Shown here piece by piece: positions 16,420 to 27,794 of a stretch of DNA of 64,000 nt. A model generated the notes under the pieces. That model made no database searches and was not told where the DNA came from. It was given only the letters and a program-made list of their open reading frames with translations. Every line of letters starts with the position of its first letter. The first letter of the stretch is position 1. This stretch comes from Denitromonas ohlonensis (GTDB lineage: Bacteria > Pseudomonadota > Gammaproteobacteria > Burkholderiales > Rhodocyclaceae): positions 284,032-348,031 of the forward strand of contig NZ_VMNI01000006.1 in NCBI RefSeq assembly GCF_007625205.1, given 5' to 3'. Position numbers and translations under genes: made by a program.

Positions 16420-17859
16420 ATGACAAGGAAACTGGAAAATTTCATCAATGGCCGCTTTGTCAGCGGCGACGGACTTGAACACATCGAGGTCCGCAACCCC
16501 GCCAACGGCGACGTGCTCGCACATTTTCCGCTCTCGAGCGAAGCCGTGACCGAAGAAGCCTTGCTCGCGGCGCGGCGTGCGCAGCCGGCCTGGGCGGCCT
16601 TGCCGGCCATCCAGCGGGCCGGCTATCTGCGCAAGATCGCCAGCCTCATTCGCAAAAATGCCGAATCACTGGCCGACACCATCACTCGCGAGCAAGGCAA
16701 GATCCTCGGCCTGGCCCGGGTGGAGGTCGGCTTCACGGCCGACTACATGGACTACATGGCCGAATGGGCGCGTCGCATCGAAGGCGAGGTGATTCCCAGC
16801 GACCGCATTGGCGAAACCATTTTCCTGATGCGCCGCCCCATCGGTGTCACGGTCGGCATCCTGCCCTGGAACTTCCCCTTCTTCCTCATCGCCCGGAAGA
16901 TGGCGCCGGCGTTGGTGACCGGCAACACGATCGTCATCAAACCCAGCGAAGAGACACCGATCAACGCCTTCGACTTCGCCCGACTCGTCGAACAGGCCGA
17001 ACTGCCACCCGGGGTGTTCAACCTCGTCGGGGGCGATGGCGCAGGGGCCGGTGCACACCTGACCGCGTCCCGTGAGGTCAATCTCATCAGCTTCACCGGC
17101 TCCGTCGCCACCGGCAAACGCATCATGGCCGCCGCCGCCCCGAACCTGACACGCGTCAACCTGGAACTCGGCGGCAAGGCACCGGCCATCGTCACCGCCA
17201 AGGCAGACCTCGATCTGGCTGCCAAGGCGATCTGCGACTCCCGGGTGATCAACACCGGGCAAGTGTGCAACTGCGCCGAACGGGTCTATGTCGAACGGGC
17301 CGTTGCCAGGGAGTTCACCGAAAAAGTGACCCGGCTGATGGCGGATGTGCGCTTTGGCGACCCCATCGCGGACCCCGCCGTGCATATGGGACCGCTGGTC
17401 AACAAGCAGGGCCTGGACAAGATTGCCGCCATGGTCAACCGCGCCCGTGGCGATGGTGCCGAGGTCATTCTCGGCGGCAGCGTGGCGCCGGGCGACAAGG
17501 GCTATCACTATTTGCCTACGGTTCTGGTCGACTGCCGGCACGAGATGGAGATCATGCGCGCCGAGATCTTCGGCCCGGTGTTGCCGATCCAGATTGTCGA
17601 TAGCCTCGACGAAGCCATCGCTTACGCCAACGACTCCGATTTCGGTCTGACCTCGTCCATCTTCACGCGTGATCTGAAGGAAGCCATGCACGCCTGCAAC
17701 GGCCTGCAATTCGGCGAGACCTATGTGAACCGCGAGCACTTTGAGGCCATGCAGGGCTTTCACGCGGGTCGACGCCACTCCGGCATCGGCGGCGCCGACG
17801 GCAAACACGGTTTGCTCGAATACACCGAGACGCAAGTCGTGTACATGCAGCACGGCTGA
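16420..17859 (+). CDS. NAD(P)+-dependent aldehyde dehydrogenase
   Basis: A 479-residue aldehyde dehydrogenase of the AldA/lactaldehyde type. Conserved blocks are the oxyanion Asn in PWNFPFF, the cofactor loop FTGSVATGK, the general base Glu in LELGGKAP and the nucleophile Cys283 in NTGQVCNCAERVYVE (a second Cys follows at 285). The start at 16420 has TTTGGAG upstream; a long in-frame extension upstream overlaps the DUF1097 gene and is not supported. It should oxidise, in the cytoplasm, the aldehyde formed by the periplasmic quinoprotein, completing alcohol-to-acid conversion. Confidence 0.93.
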   Translation: MTRKLENFINGRFVSGDGLEHIEVRNPANGDVLAHFPLSSEAVTEEALLAARRAQPAWAALPAIQRAGYLRKIASLIRKNAESLADTITREQGKILGLARVEVGFTADYMDYMAEWARRIEGEVIPSDRIGETIFLMRRPIGVTVGILPWNFPFFLIARKMAPALVTGNTIVIKPSEETPINAFDFARLVEQAELPPGVFNLVGGDGAGAGAHLTASREVNLISFTGSVATGKRIMAAAAPNLTRVNLELGGKAPAIVTAKADLDLAAKAICDSRVINTGQVCNCAERVYVERAVAREFTEKVTRLMADVRFGDPIADPAVHMGPLVNKQGLDKIAAMVNRARGDGAEVILGGSVAPGDKGYHYLPTVLVDCRHEMEIMRAEIFGPVLPIQIVDSLDEAIAYANDSDFGLTSSIFTRDLKEAMHACNGLQFGETYVNREHFEAMQGFHAGRRHSGIGGADGKHGLLEYTETQVVYMQHG

Positions 17860-17904
17860 TCACCCGGCGACGGACCGCCCAGAGCACGACCTCCTCCTTT
17901 GGCC

Positions 17905-17933
17905 GGCTGCGTCCGCGCAGCCGCCGCTTTTTC
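17905..17933 (+). terminator. Rho-independent terminator after the aldehyde dehydrogenase gene
   Basis: GGCTGCG-TCCG-CGCAGCC forms a 7-bp GC stem followed within a few bases by CTTTTTC. It separates the alcohol operon from the downstream regulator gene. Confidence 0.6.
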
Positions 17934-18074
17934 TCGCGCAAACCGGCTTTTAGCTACAACATCCACAAAGTTGCTTGATGCCGCCAGGGACGGCACCTAC
18001 CATTCACCGACACATCGAAAGAAATATAACGGACATGGCTACGGTCAATGCTCCAAGGTGGGGAGACCACAACA

Positions 18075-19976
<1,902 letters not shown>

Positions 19977-20122
19977 GCCGCGCCACGACTCGCAGGGCAC
20001 GACCAGCGGCGTGCACCGAAAAGAGGCGACACCCCTGGCGCTCCCACTTGGCCCACCTCAAAGCCCTCACGCCCAATCTCGGCTAACATCCGCCGCTGAT
20101 CAAACCACTCTCAGGAACCCCG

Positions 20123-20797
20123 ATGAAACGCACCCTGCTTTCCGCCGCACTGATGACCCTGGCCCTGACCGCCCACGCGGCCGACACCGTCGAACTGAAA
20201 ACGCTGGAGCAGAAGATCGGCTACGGCGCCGGCATGCAGATGGGCCAGACGCTGATCACCAGCGGCATGGACATGGACGAGGCGGCGGTGATTCAGGGTT
20301 TGAAAGATGCGCTGGCCGGACGCGATCCGCGCCTGTCGGGGCGTGACATGCGCGAGGCCTTCGTGATCGGGCAGGAGAAGGCGGATCAGAAGAAGATCAT
20401 GCGCGGTCAGGCGAACCTGGACGAAGGCCTCGCCTACCTTGCAAAAAACGGCAAGGAAAAGGGCGTGATCACCACGAAGAGCGGCCTGCAGTACAAGGTG
20501 CTCAAGGCGGGTACGGGAAAGACGCCGAGCAAGGACGATACGGTGGTGACGCACTACACCGGCAAGCTGCTCGACGGCACGGTGTTCGACAGCTCGCGCG
20601 AGCGCGGCGAGCCGGCGAGCTTCCAGGTGAGCCAGGTGATTAGCGGCTGGACCGAAGTGCTTCAGTTGATGAAGGAAGGCGCGCGCTACGAGGTGGTGAT
20701 TCCGTCCGAGCTGGCCTATGGCACCTCGGGCGCAGGCGGCAAGATCGGCCCGAACGCTGCGCTGATCTTCGACGTTGAGCTGATTTCGGTGAAGTAA
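20123..20797 (+). CDS. FKBP-type peptidyl-prolyl isomerase (FkpA/Mip type)
   Basis: A 224-residue periplasmic foldase. It has a signal peptide cleaved after AHA, then an N-terminal helical dimerisation domain (about 22-115; KIGYGAGMQMGQTL) and a C-terminal FKBP domain (about 120-224) with VVTHYTGKLLDGTVFDSS, the FQVSQVISGW hydrophobic pocket and IPSELAYG. Length and layout match FkpA/Mip proteins, which fold outer-membrane and periplasmic proteins. It is monocistronic by position. Confidence 0.93.
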   Translation: MKRTLLSAALMTLALTAHAADTVELKTLEQKIGYGAGMQMGQTLITSGMDMDEAAVIQGLKDALAGRDPRLSGRDMREAFVIGQEKADQKKIMRGQANLDEGLAYLAKNGKEKGVITTKSGLQYKVLKAGTGKTPSKDDTVVTHYTGKLLDGTVFDSSRERGEPASFQVSQVISGWTEVLQLMKEGARYEVVIPSELAYGTSGAGGKIGPNAALIFDVELISVK

Positions 20798-20803
20798 TCC
20801 CGG

Positions 20804-20830
20804 TGGCCGTCCGCTGTGGGCGGGCGGCCA
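20804..20830. terminator. Hairpin between convergent genes
   Basis: TGGCCGTCCGC and GCGGGCGGCCA pair over 11 bp with one G-T mismatch and a five-base loop. It lies in the 43-base gap between the convergent FKBP and zinc-ribbon genes, so it probably serves both directions. Confidence 0.55.
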
Positions 20831-20840
20831 TTCAATGACT

Positions 20841-21182
20841 TCAGGCCTTCTTCAGATAGCAGGCCTTGAGCATGAAGCTGCCGGCGTCGGTTTTGCAGTC
20901 GACTTCATGATCACCGCCGACGAGGCGGATTTTTTTGATCTTGGTGCCGACCTTGAGCGTGGTGGAGGAGCCCTTCACCTTCAAATCCTTGATCAGCACC
21001 ACCGAGTCGCCATCGGCCAGCACGGTGCCGTTGGCATCCTTGACCTCGCCATCGCCGCTCGCCTCGGCCGTTGCGGCCTCATCCGGCGACCATTCGTGGC
21101 CGCACTCGGGGCAGACCAGAAACTCGCGATCAGGGTAGGTATGCGCGCTGGCGCATTGTGGGCAAGGGGGCAGTTCGTTCAT
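20841..21182 (-). CDS. Zinc-ribbon protein of the YjdM/PhnA family
   Basis: A 113-residue protein. The N-terminal zinc ribbon is CPQC...CPECG (residues 7-30) and the C-terminal domain has the PhnA-like pattern DANGTVLADGDSVVLIKDLKVKG and ending LKACYLKKA. Despite the old name 'alkylphosphonate utilization protein', the family has no proven phosphonate role. The start at 21182 (MNELPPCPQC) is chosen because upstream codons do not resemble the family. It is divergent from the DUF2132 gene. Confidence 0.9.
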   Translation of the reverse strand: MNELPPCPQCASAHTYPDREFLVCPECGHEWSPDEAATAEASGDGEVKDANGTVLADGDSVVLIKDLKVKGSSTTLKVGTKIKKIRLVGGDHEVDCKTDAGSFMLKACYLKKA

Positions 21183-21274
21183 GGCGGCGTCCGGCGAAAA
21201 GGTAGAATTGGCCGACAGGGTAGGCGCTGGCACGGCACAGGGCAAGCGCCGCCCGCCCTTGAAGAGTAAGCACA

Positions 21275-21514
21275 ATGGCAGACACCCAGGCCAACAACCC
21301 GCTGCACGGCATCACCCTCGAACGCATCGTGACCGAACTGGAGGCCTATTATGGCTGGGCCCAGCTCGGCCAGGCGGTGAGCATCCGATGCTTTACGCAC
21401 GACCCGAGCATTGCGTCGAGCCTGAAATTTTTGCGCCGCACGCCATGGGCGCGTGAGCAGGTCGAGGCGCTGTATGTGGATATGCTGCGCGACCAGAACA
21501 CCTCGGACAGATAA
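21275..21514 (+). CDS. VF530/DUF2132 family small protein
   Basis: A 79-residue protein with the family signature [17 protein letters not shown]...YYGW...LGQ...IRCF and [21 protein letters not shown]. The fold is a small helical domain suggested to bind DNA in its Vibrio homologue; its role is otherwise unknown. It is followed after 12 bases by another small gene, so the two form a pair. Confidence 0.85.
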   Translation: MADTQANNPLHGITLERIVTELEAYYGWAQLGQAVSIRCFTHDPSIASSLKFLRRTPWAREQVEALYVDMLRDQNTSDR

Positions 21515-21526
21515 GAGATTGACAGC

Positions 21527-21724
21527 ATGACCTACGAAGAACACCTGGATGAAGTCACGACGCTGATCGTCGAAAAATACGAACTCGAAGACGAGGCGGC
21601 CATCGCGATGGTGATGCGCGCCCAGGACGACGAATTCTTTGTCGGCCATGACGACGATGAATCGATCTGCACGCTGGACCGCGCCCACCAGGACGCCAAA
21701 GCCATCTTCGCCAAGTATCAATAG
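21527..21724 (+). CDS. Small acidic conserved-type hypothetical protein
   Basis: A 65-residue acidic protein rich in Asp and Glu (FFVGHDDDESICTLDRAHQDAKAIFAKYQ), predicted all-helical and cytoplasmic, with no signal or membrane segment. It is only 12 bases after the DUF2132 gene, which supports co-translation. No function can be named. The strict codon structure and position make it a likely real gene. Confidence 0.65.
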   Translation: MTYEEHLDEVTTLIVEKYELEDEAAIAMVMRAQDDEFFVGHDDDESICTLDRAHQDAKAIFAKYQ

Positions 21725-22084
21725 GCTCAGCGCCGGCCAACCGTGGCGAGCCGATACCCGCCCGGCGCCTGAGGCGACGACTCCCCACAACGCACCGCCG
21801 CGCTCGCGGCATGTCGGCCCGCGGGCCCAGGCCTGCACATGGGCGAGACATTCGCCAAGCGGCTCGCCTTGCCAAAGCCCGGCCCCTCTGATCCAATGTC
21901 TGCTCCGAGGTGTAGCACCAAGGCCAGAACCGGTTTCATGTTCCAGCCTGGCGCAAAAGAACGAGGCATGTGACACCGCCCCGCGCGGCCCTCGAGTGCT
22001 TGACCTTTGTCGTGCCATTCGCCCGCGGGAATCCTCCCATGGTCAAGCCGGGTGTCATGCCTTTTCTATTTGTGGAGAACTCCC
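21725..22084. other. Intergenic region upstream of the RNA-binding protein gene
   Basis: No gene is supported in these 360 bases; competing open frames have no family features. It should contain the promoter and 5' leader of the RRM gene. TTGACC near 22000 could be a -35 box, but no good -10 follows it. The leader ends with TGTGGAGAAC before a TTG start. Confidence 0.35.
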
Positions 22085-22447
22085 TTGAGCAAGAAGCTTT
22101 ATGTCGGCAACCTGGCCTACTCGGTCACCAATACCGACCTCGAAGAAATGTTTGCGCCCTTTGGCGCCACCAGCTCGGCCCAGGTCATCATGGATCGCGA
22201 CTCCGGCCGCTCCAAGGGCTTCGGCTTCGTCGAAATGAATTCGGACCAGGAAGCAGAAGCAGCGATTGCGGCGCTCAACGGCAAGGATGCCGGCGGCCGC
22301 AGCCTGATCGTGAACGAAGCGCGCCCGCAAGCGCCGCGTACCGGCGGTGGCGGCGGCTTTGGTGGCCGCGGCCCGGGTGGCGGCGGTGGTGGTCGCAACG
22401 GCGGCGGTGGCTTTGGCCGCAGCGGCGGTGGTGGCAACCGCTACTGA
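22085..22447 (+). CDS. RRM-type RNA-binding protein with a glycine-rich tail
   Basis: A 120-residue protein with one RRM domain (about 1-80). RNP2 is KLYVGNLAYSV and RNP1 is SKGFGFVEM. It is followed by a Gly/Arg tail (GGGGFGGRG-like repeats) as in cyanobacterial and proteobacterial cold-inducible Rbp proteins. It begins SKKLYVGNL, so the start must be the TTG at 22085 with TGGAGAAC upstream; the open frame before it gives unrelated sequence. It binds single-stranded RNA in the cytoplasm, and the tail favours weak protein-RNA assembly. Confidence 0.92.
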   Translation: MSKKLYVGNLAYSVTNTDLEEMFAPFGATSSAQVIMDRDSGRSKGFGFVEMNSDQEAEAAIAALNGKDAGGRSLIVNEARPQAPRTGGGGGFGGRGPGGGGGGRNGGGGFGRSGGGGNRY

Positions 22448-22549
22448 GCCTGACAGGCTGGCGGTCTCGGTGCGCCGAGCAGCCGCCAGCGTGTGTTCTG
22501 ATTCCCTATCACTCACCGGCCATCCGGCCGACACAAGGAGAATGACCTC

Positions 22550-22735
22550 TTGGCAAAACCCAATTATCAATTCGAAAAGCGCCAGCGCGATCTGGCCAAG
22601 AAGCGCAAGCAAGACGAAAAGCGCCAGGCAAAGCTGGCCAACAAGGCCGCCGGCGACGGTAGCAACAACGATCAGAATGGCCCGGACGACAACGCTGGCG
22701 CCAACGCAGGCGACACGAACCCGCCGAACGCCTGA
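22550..22735 (+). CDS. Small basic, lysine-rich hypothetical protein
   Basis: A 61-residue protein. The first half is a charged helix (FEKRQRDLAKKRKQDEKRQ) and the second half is Asn/Asp/Gly/Ala-rich and probably disordered. The start is a TTG at 22550 with AAGGAG ten bases upstream; the ATG at 22542 is out of frame. Small proteins of this shape occur next to RRM genes in betaproteobacteria. A nucleic-acid-associated role is plausible from its charge but is not shown. Confidence 0.65.
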   Translation: MAKPNYQFEKRQRDLAKKRKQDEKRQAKLANKAAGDGSNNDQNGPDDNAGANAGDTNPPNA

Positions 22736-22769
22736 CCCTGACTCGTGGCGCACGCGTGGCGAGCGGCGC

Positions 22770-23501
22770 TCAGTCTTGGGTCAGCGTCATCAGGATGTCG
22801 GCGTACCAGGCGCAGTTGAGCCCTAGCGCCTCGTCCACTTCGAGATCACGCTCGCCCACATCAAGCCGGGCCGAGTGCACGCCGAGCAGCATCCACGGCA
22901 GATCGCCGAGTTCGGCGGCGGGTTTAGCCACCCGCATGACGACCGGCGCGCCGCTGGTGCCGCGATGGGTGCGGGCATCGGTCAAAAAATAGCCCTTGCC
23001 CTGAAAGCGCAAGCCGAAGGACGAGGCGATGATCGCCTGACGCACCACCGGCATGTGGTTCAGCGTGTCGTGAAAGCCCAGCGGGAACCCCACCACCAGC
23101 AAGGATGAGCCGACCTCGACCTGATCGAGCTGGCTCAGCAGGTGTTTGGGCGTGAAGGCTCTGAACGAGGTGGTTTTCGGCAGGGCGGCGCGGTCGATTT
23201 CAAGCACCGCCACATCCACCTCCCCGGCCGAGTCCTCGGCCTGCCGCCAGGCGCTCTTGCCATCGCGGTAGAGCAGCATCGAGAAGCCGGTCGACTCCGC
23301 GTTGTTGGCCGCGTTGGTGTGCAGTTCGATCTCGATGCGGTTCGGAAAATGCCCGCTCGGCTCGTCGAACATCACATGGCGGCTGGTCACCAGGAACAGG
23401 CGGTCGTCGCGTTCAAAGTAGAAACCGGTGGCATTGGTCAGACCGCAATCTCCGTCGAACGTCAGAATGCGCGGGGTGGTCAGAAGAATGGTTTCGATCA
23501 T
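22770..23501 (-). CDS. Trypsin-like serine protease domain protein
   Basis: A 243-residue protein of the trypsin-like peptidase fold. A plausible triad is visible: His42 (VTSRHVMF), Asp96 (GEVDVAVLEI) and Ser183 (HRGTSGAPVV), with GTSGAP matching the DegP/HtrA-like nucleophile loop. There is no signal peptide or PDZ domain, so it is probably cytoplasmic. The start at 23501 (MIETILLTTPRILTF) is preferred; the extension upstream lacks similarity and overlaps the divergent arfB promoter region. The substrate is unknown. Confidence 0.82.
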   Translation of the reverse strand: MIETILLTTPRILTFDGDCGLTNATGFYFERDDRLFLVTSRHVMFDEPSGHFPNRIEIELHTNAANNAESTGFSMLLYRDGKSAWRQAEDSAGEVDVAVLEIDRAALPKTTSFRAFTPKHLLSQLDQVEVGSSLLVVGFPLGFHDTLNHMPVVRQAIIASSFGLRFQGKGYFLTDARTHRGTSGAPVVMRVAKPAAELGDLPWMLLGVHSARLDVGERDLEVDEALGLNCAWYADILMTLTQD

Positions 23502-23630
23502 GGTGACACCCGAAAGAACGTCCTGCATTCGGCCCGAACAACACGGCGTCGAAGCAACCCATGCAATGCAGGACGCATCGCATGGCGAATCCTTTCTACA
23601 ATAGCACCTCGCCCCCCACTCATTCCGCGC

Positions 23631-24035
23631 ATGCACCCACCCATCCAGATTCCGCCCGACGAGATCGAAATCACCGCCATCCGCGCGCAAGGCTCGGGGG
23701 GGCAGAACGTCAACAAGGTCTCGAACGCAGTGCATCTGCGCTTCGACATCGGCGCCTCATCGCTGCCCGATGCCGTCAAGGCGCGCTTGCTGGCGCGCGG
23801 CGACCAGCGCATCAGCAAGGACGGCGTGGTGATCATCAAGGCGCAGGCGTTCCGCAGCCTGGAAAAGAACCGCGCCGAAGCCATACGCCGGCTCGAAGAC
23901 CTGATCGCCAGTGCGGCGGTCGAGCCCAAGACCCGCCGCGCCACACGGCCCACCCGCAGCGCGGTCAGAAAACGCCTGGAGAGCAAGACCCGGCGCAGCG
24001 CCATCAAGGCCGGCCGCGGCCGGGTCAGCGAATAG
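23631..24035 (+). CDS. arfB: Alternative ribosome-rescue factor / peptidyl-tRNA hydrolase ArfB
   Basis: A 134-residue homologue of ArfB (YaeJ), which releases peptides from ribosomes stalled without a stop codon. The catalytic GGQ lies in [21 protein letters not shown] near residue 25. The C-terminal tail is very basic ([19 protein letters not shown]), as needed to enter the empty mRNA channel. The ATG at 23631 gives the usual short N-terminus. Its 3' end overlaps the convergent fghA end by 11 bases. Confidence 0.93.
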   Translation: MHPPIQIPPDEIEITAIRAQGSGGQNVNKVSNAVHLRFDIGASSLPDAVKARLLARGDQRISKDGVVIIKAQAFRSLEKNRAEAIRRLEDLIASAAVEPKTRRATRPTRSAVRKRLESKTRRSAIKAGRGRVSE

Positions 24036-24885
24036 CCACCGACACCGCCATGGCCTGCGCGTGATGGCGCAAATGCGATTCGATGAAACTGGCGATGAAG
24101 TAGTAGCTGTGGTCGTAGCCCGGCTGCAGGCGCAGCGTCAACGGATACCCCGCCGCGTCGGCCGCCGCCTGCAAGGCCTCGGGCTTAAGCTGCTCGGCCA
24201 GAAAGCCGTCGGCCTCACCCTGATCGATGAGGATCGGCAAGCGCTCGGGCGCGTCGGCAATCAGTTCGGTCGCATCCCACGCGCGCCACGCCGCCCGGTC
24301 GGCGCCCAGGTAGCGCGACAGCGCCTTCTCGCCCCAGGGGCAGTCCATGGGATGGCAGATCGGCGAAAACGCCGACACCGATCGGTAGCGGCCGGGGTTC
24401 TTCAGCGCGCAGATCAAGGCGCCATGCCCCCCCATCGAATGCCCGCTGATCCCGCGCTGATCAGACGCCGGAAAGTTGGCCTCGATCAGCGCCGGCAACT
24501 CGTCCACCACATAGTCGTACATGCGGTAGTGCTCGGCCCAGGGCGCTTCGGCGGCGTTCACATAGAAACCGGCGCCGTGGCCGAAGTCCCAGCCGCCGTC
24601 GGGGTCGCCCGGCACATCCTCGCCGCGCGGGCTGGTGTCGGGTGCCACAACAATCATGCCGAGTTCGGCCGCCACGCGATGCGCGCCGGCCTTCTGCATG
24701 AAGTTTTCATCCGTGCAGGTCAGGCCCGAGAGCCAATAGACCACCGGCAGGCGCTGCCCGGATTCGGCCTGTGGCGGCAGATACACCGCAAACACCATGT
24801 CGCAGCCAAGGCTGGCGGCGCGGTGACGATAGCGCTTGTGCCAGCCGCCGAAGCTGCGCTGGCTGGAGAGGCATTCGATTGACAT
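24025..24885 (-). CDS. fghA: S-formylglutathione hydrolase
   Basis: A 286-residue esterase D-type alpha/beta hydrolase. It hydrolyses S-formylglutathione to formate and glutathione, the second step of glutathione-dependent formaldehyde removal. The nucleophile is Ser150 in [24 protein letters not shown] and the acid/His blocks ([20 protein letters not shown]) are present. It follows frmA by 13 bases on the same strand, forming the classic pair. Confidence 0.96.
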   Translation of the reverse strand: MSIECLSSQRSFGGWHKRYRHRAASLGCDMVFAVYLPPQAESGQRLPVVYWLSGLTCTDENFMQKAGAHRVAAELGMIVVAPDTSPRGEDVPGDPDGGWDFGHGAGFYVNAAEAPWAEHYRMYDYVVDELPALIEANFPASDQRGISGHSMGGHGALICALKNPGRYRSVSAFSPICHPMDCPWGEKALSRYLGADRAAWRAWDATELIADAPERLPILIDQGEADGFLAEQLKPEALQAAADAAGYPLTLRLQPGYDHSYYFIASFIESHLRHHAQAMAVSVAIR

Positions 24886-24898
24886 GCGCGCGCCCCGC

Positions 24899-26020
<1,122 letters not shown>

Positions 26021-26171
26021 TCACTCCGGACTGACGATGAGTCGACAGTATAGAGAATCATTTTCAAACGCTTCGTGAACGGCCATTCGGCGCGCGACGC
26101 GCCACACAGGCAACATTGCGCGATAATGCCGCGCCGGCGTCCATGCCGGCATCGGGCCACAAGGAACACCC

Positions 26172-26447
26172 ATGACGATGAAACCCTCCGACCTCGCGAA
26201 AAGCCGCGGGCTCAAGATCAACAACAAGCTCGGTGCAGCCGCCAACCCCGCACGCTTTGGCAGCGCGGAGCAAGGCGCCGACAAGCGCGAACAACGCCAG
26301 CAAGAGCGCGCCCTCGGCGTGGTGCCTTTCGCCTGCAAACTGCCGATCACGCTGGTCAAGCAACTGCAGGAACGCGGTGCCGCGCATGAAGGCGGGCTGA
26401 ATGGCCTGATGACCGAGTTGCTGGGCCAGGCGCTCGCCGAGAAGTAA
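26172..26447 (+). CDS. Small hypothetical protein with a possible ribbon-helix-helix-like end
   Basis: A 91-residue protein with ACAAGGAAC before its ATG. The first half is polar and charged (AEQGADKREQRQQERA). The second half (PFACKLPITLVKQLQERG...LNGLMTELLGQAL) looks like a strand followed by two helices, the shape of a ribbon-helix-helix DNA-binding unit. That likeness is by eye only. It lies ten bases before a membrane protein gene and faces the convergent ParA-like gene. Confidence 0.7.
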   Translation: MTMKPSDLAKSRGLKINNKLGAAANPARFGSAEQGADKREQRQQERALGVVPFACKLPITLVKQLQERGAAHEGGLNGLMTELLGQALAEK

Positions 26448-26456
26448 ACCGCGGCC

Positions 26457-26912
26457 ATGCCCGGCGTAACACCTGCCTCGCCGATACGCCCTGCCGCACT
26501 CGCCGGCTGGGCCATCGCCTGGCTGCCGATGGTGCTCATCGCCATCGTCAATGGCGTGGCACGCGAAGCCTGGCTGCTCGCGCCACTGGGCGAAGCGCGC
26601 GCGCAGCAAGTCTCGACGCTGAGCGCCATCGCTTTATTTGGCGTCTATATCTGGTGGGTGATGCCGCGATTGCGGCCACACTCAGCGCGCCAGGCCGCCG
26701 CGCTCGGCGGCCTGTGGCTGGCGATGACGCTCGCGTTTGAGTTCCTGTTCGGCCACTTCGTCGCCGGCCACTCGTGGTCGGCGCTGCTGGCCAACTACAA
26801 TCTCGCCGCCGGCCGCCTGTGGCCGCTGATTCCGCTGTGGGTGGCGATTGCGCCACCCCTCGTCCACCGGCTCAGGTCGCCTTACAGCGGCAGCTCGTCG
26901 AAGCTCGCGTAG
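26457..26912 (+). CDS. Hypothetical small integral membrane protein
   Basis: A 151-residue protein with about four hydrophobic helices (AALAGWAIAWLPMVLIAIV, VSTLSAIALFGVYIWWVM, LGGLWLAMTLAFEFLFGHF and LWPLIPLWVAIAPPLV). The family is unknown. FEFLFGHFVAGHSW is the most conserved-looking loop. Its 3' end overlaps the convergent ParA-like gene by 31 bases. Confidence 0.75.
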   Translation: MPGVTPASPIRPAALAGWAIAWLPMVLIAIVNGVAREAWLLAPLGEARAQQVSTLSAIALFGVYIWWVMPRLRPHSARQAAALGGLWLAMTLAFEFLFGHFVAGHSWSALLANYNLAAGRLWPLIPLWVAIAPPLVHRLRSPYSGSSSKLA

Positions 26913-27589
26913 ATCGCGCGCAGCCAGGTCTTGACCCGCTGACGCTCCAGCATGCCGAGCGCGTCGGGGCCGCCACGCGTATTGCTGGCCGCCCAGAAGC
27001 TGGCGCTCTGACGGTCGATCTTGCGCATGCTCGCTTCATGCAACTCCGGCAAGCTGATGACGCGGGCGCCCAGGGCCTTGGCGCCCTGCAGGGCCGACGA
27101 GGCTTCAAGCTGGGTGAAGTCCGTGCCACGACCGAGGTTCTTCACCACAAAGTAATTCAGCTCGGCGCCATAGGTGTTGATCAGGCGATTGAGCAGGCTC
27201 ACCGAGTCGGCGCCGGCGTCGGCCAGGTGCCAGTAATTGACCGTAATGCCCATCTCGGCCAGCAGCGGGAGCAGGTCAGAATCCTTGATCCAGCGTGCCA
27301 GCGGTGCGGCGGTTTGCGCGGCCAGGTCGACGATCACGCTCGGCGCCTCGCCCTCGTCCGGCGGCGGCTCGTCGAAGACGGTGGCGATCAGGTCCAGGCC
27401 CTCGTAAGTGTCGACGATCACCGGCGACGCGTAATCGGCATAGAAACGGGTGAAGGAGGTGTGCGAACGGTCGGTGTCGAAACCGGTAAACGGCCGCCCC
27501 TTGTCGATGAAATACTGCGCCAACACCCGTGCCGTCACGGATTTGCCAACACCGCCTTTCTCGCCGCCGATGAGATTGAGAGAACTCAT
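26882..27589 (-). CDS. ParA/MinD-like nucleotide-binding protein, orphan
   Basis: A 235-residue P-loop ATPase of the CobQ/MinD/ParA class. It starts MSSLNLIGGEKGGVGKS with the deviant Walker A motif (residues 9-17) and has a DTDRSHTSF block and a conserved VIVDLAAQTAAPLARW switch region. The start at 27589 is placed at the motif; 41 upstream codons give unrelated sequence. No parB or partition site is nearby, so chromosome partition is unlikely. Similar proteins are found singly or with mobilisation genes. The role is unknown. Confidence 0.82.
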   Translation of the reverse strand: MSSLNLIGGEKGGVGKSVTARVLAQYFIDKGRPFTGFDTDRSHTSFTRFYADYASPVIVDTYEGLDLIATVFDEPPPDEGEAPSVIVDLAAQTAAPLARWIKDSDLLPLLAEMGITVNYWHLADAGADSVSLLNRLINTYGAELNYFVVKNLGRGTDFTQLEASSALQGAKALGARVISLPELHEASMRKIDRQSASFWAASNTRGGPDALGMLERQRVKTWLRAIYASFDELPL

Positions 27590-27794
27590 GAGTCTGTCCT
27601 GTGGTTCGATGATCCAGCCAAACGACTGATTATCCGGGAATGAGCCAACAACATAACAAAAACCGTGCACCAACCGAGCCGCCAGACTAAGCCTGGACAA
27701 TGACAGGCGCAAGCAAGGCCGCTATAAAGAACACTCTGCACCGGCCCGCTTCTGCGACGTCACCGCTCCTTTCTCGATCGACAAGCGCGTATCC

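Noticed and set aside
24025..24035. Apparent frame conflict where arfB and fghA overlap
   Set aside because: Both ends are supported by full-length family matches; it is a genuine 11-base convergent overlap.
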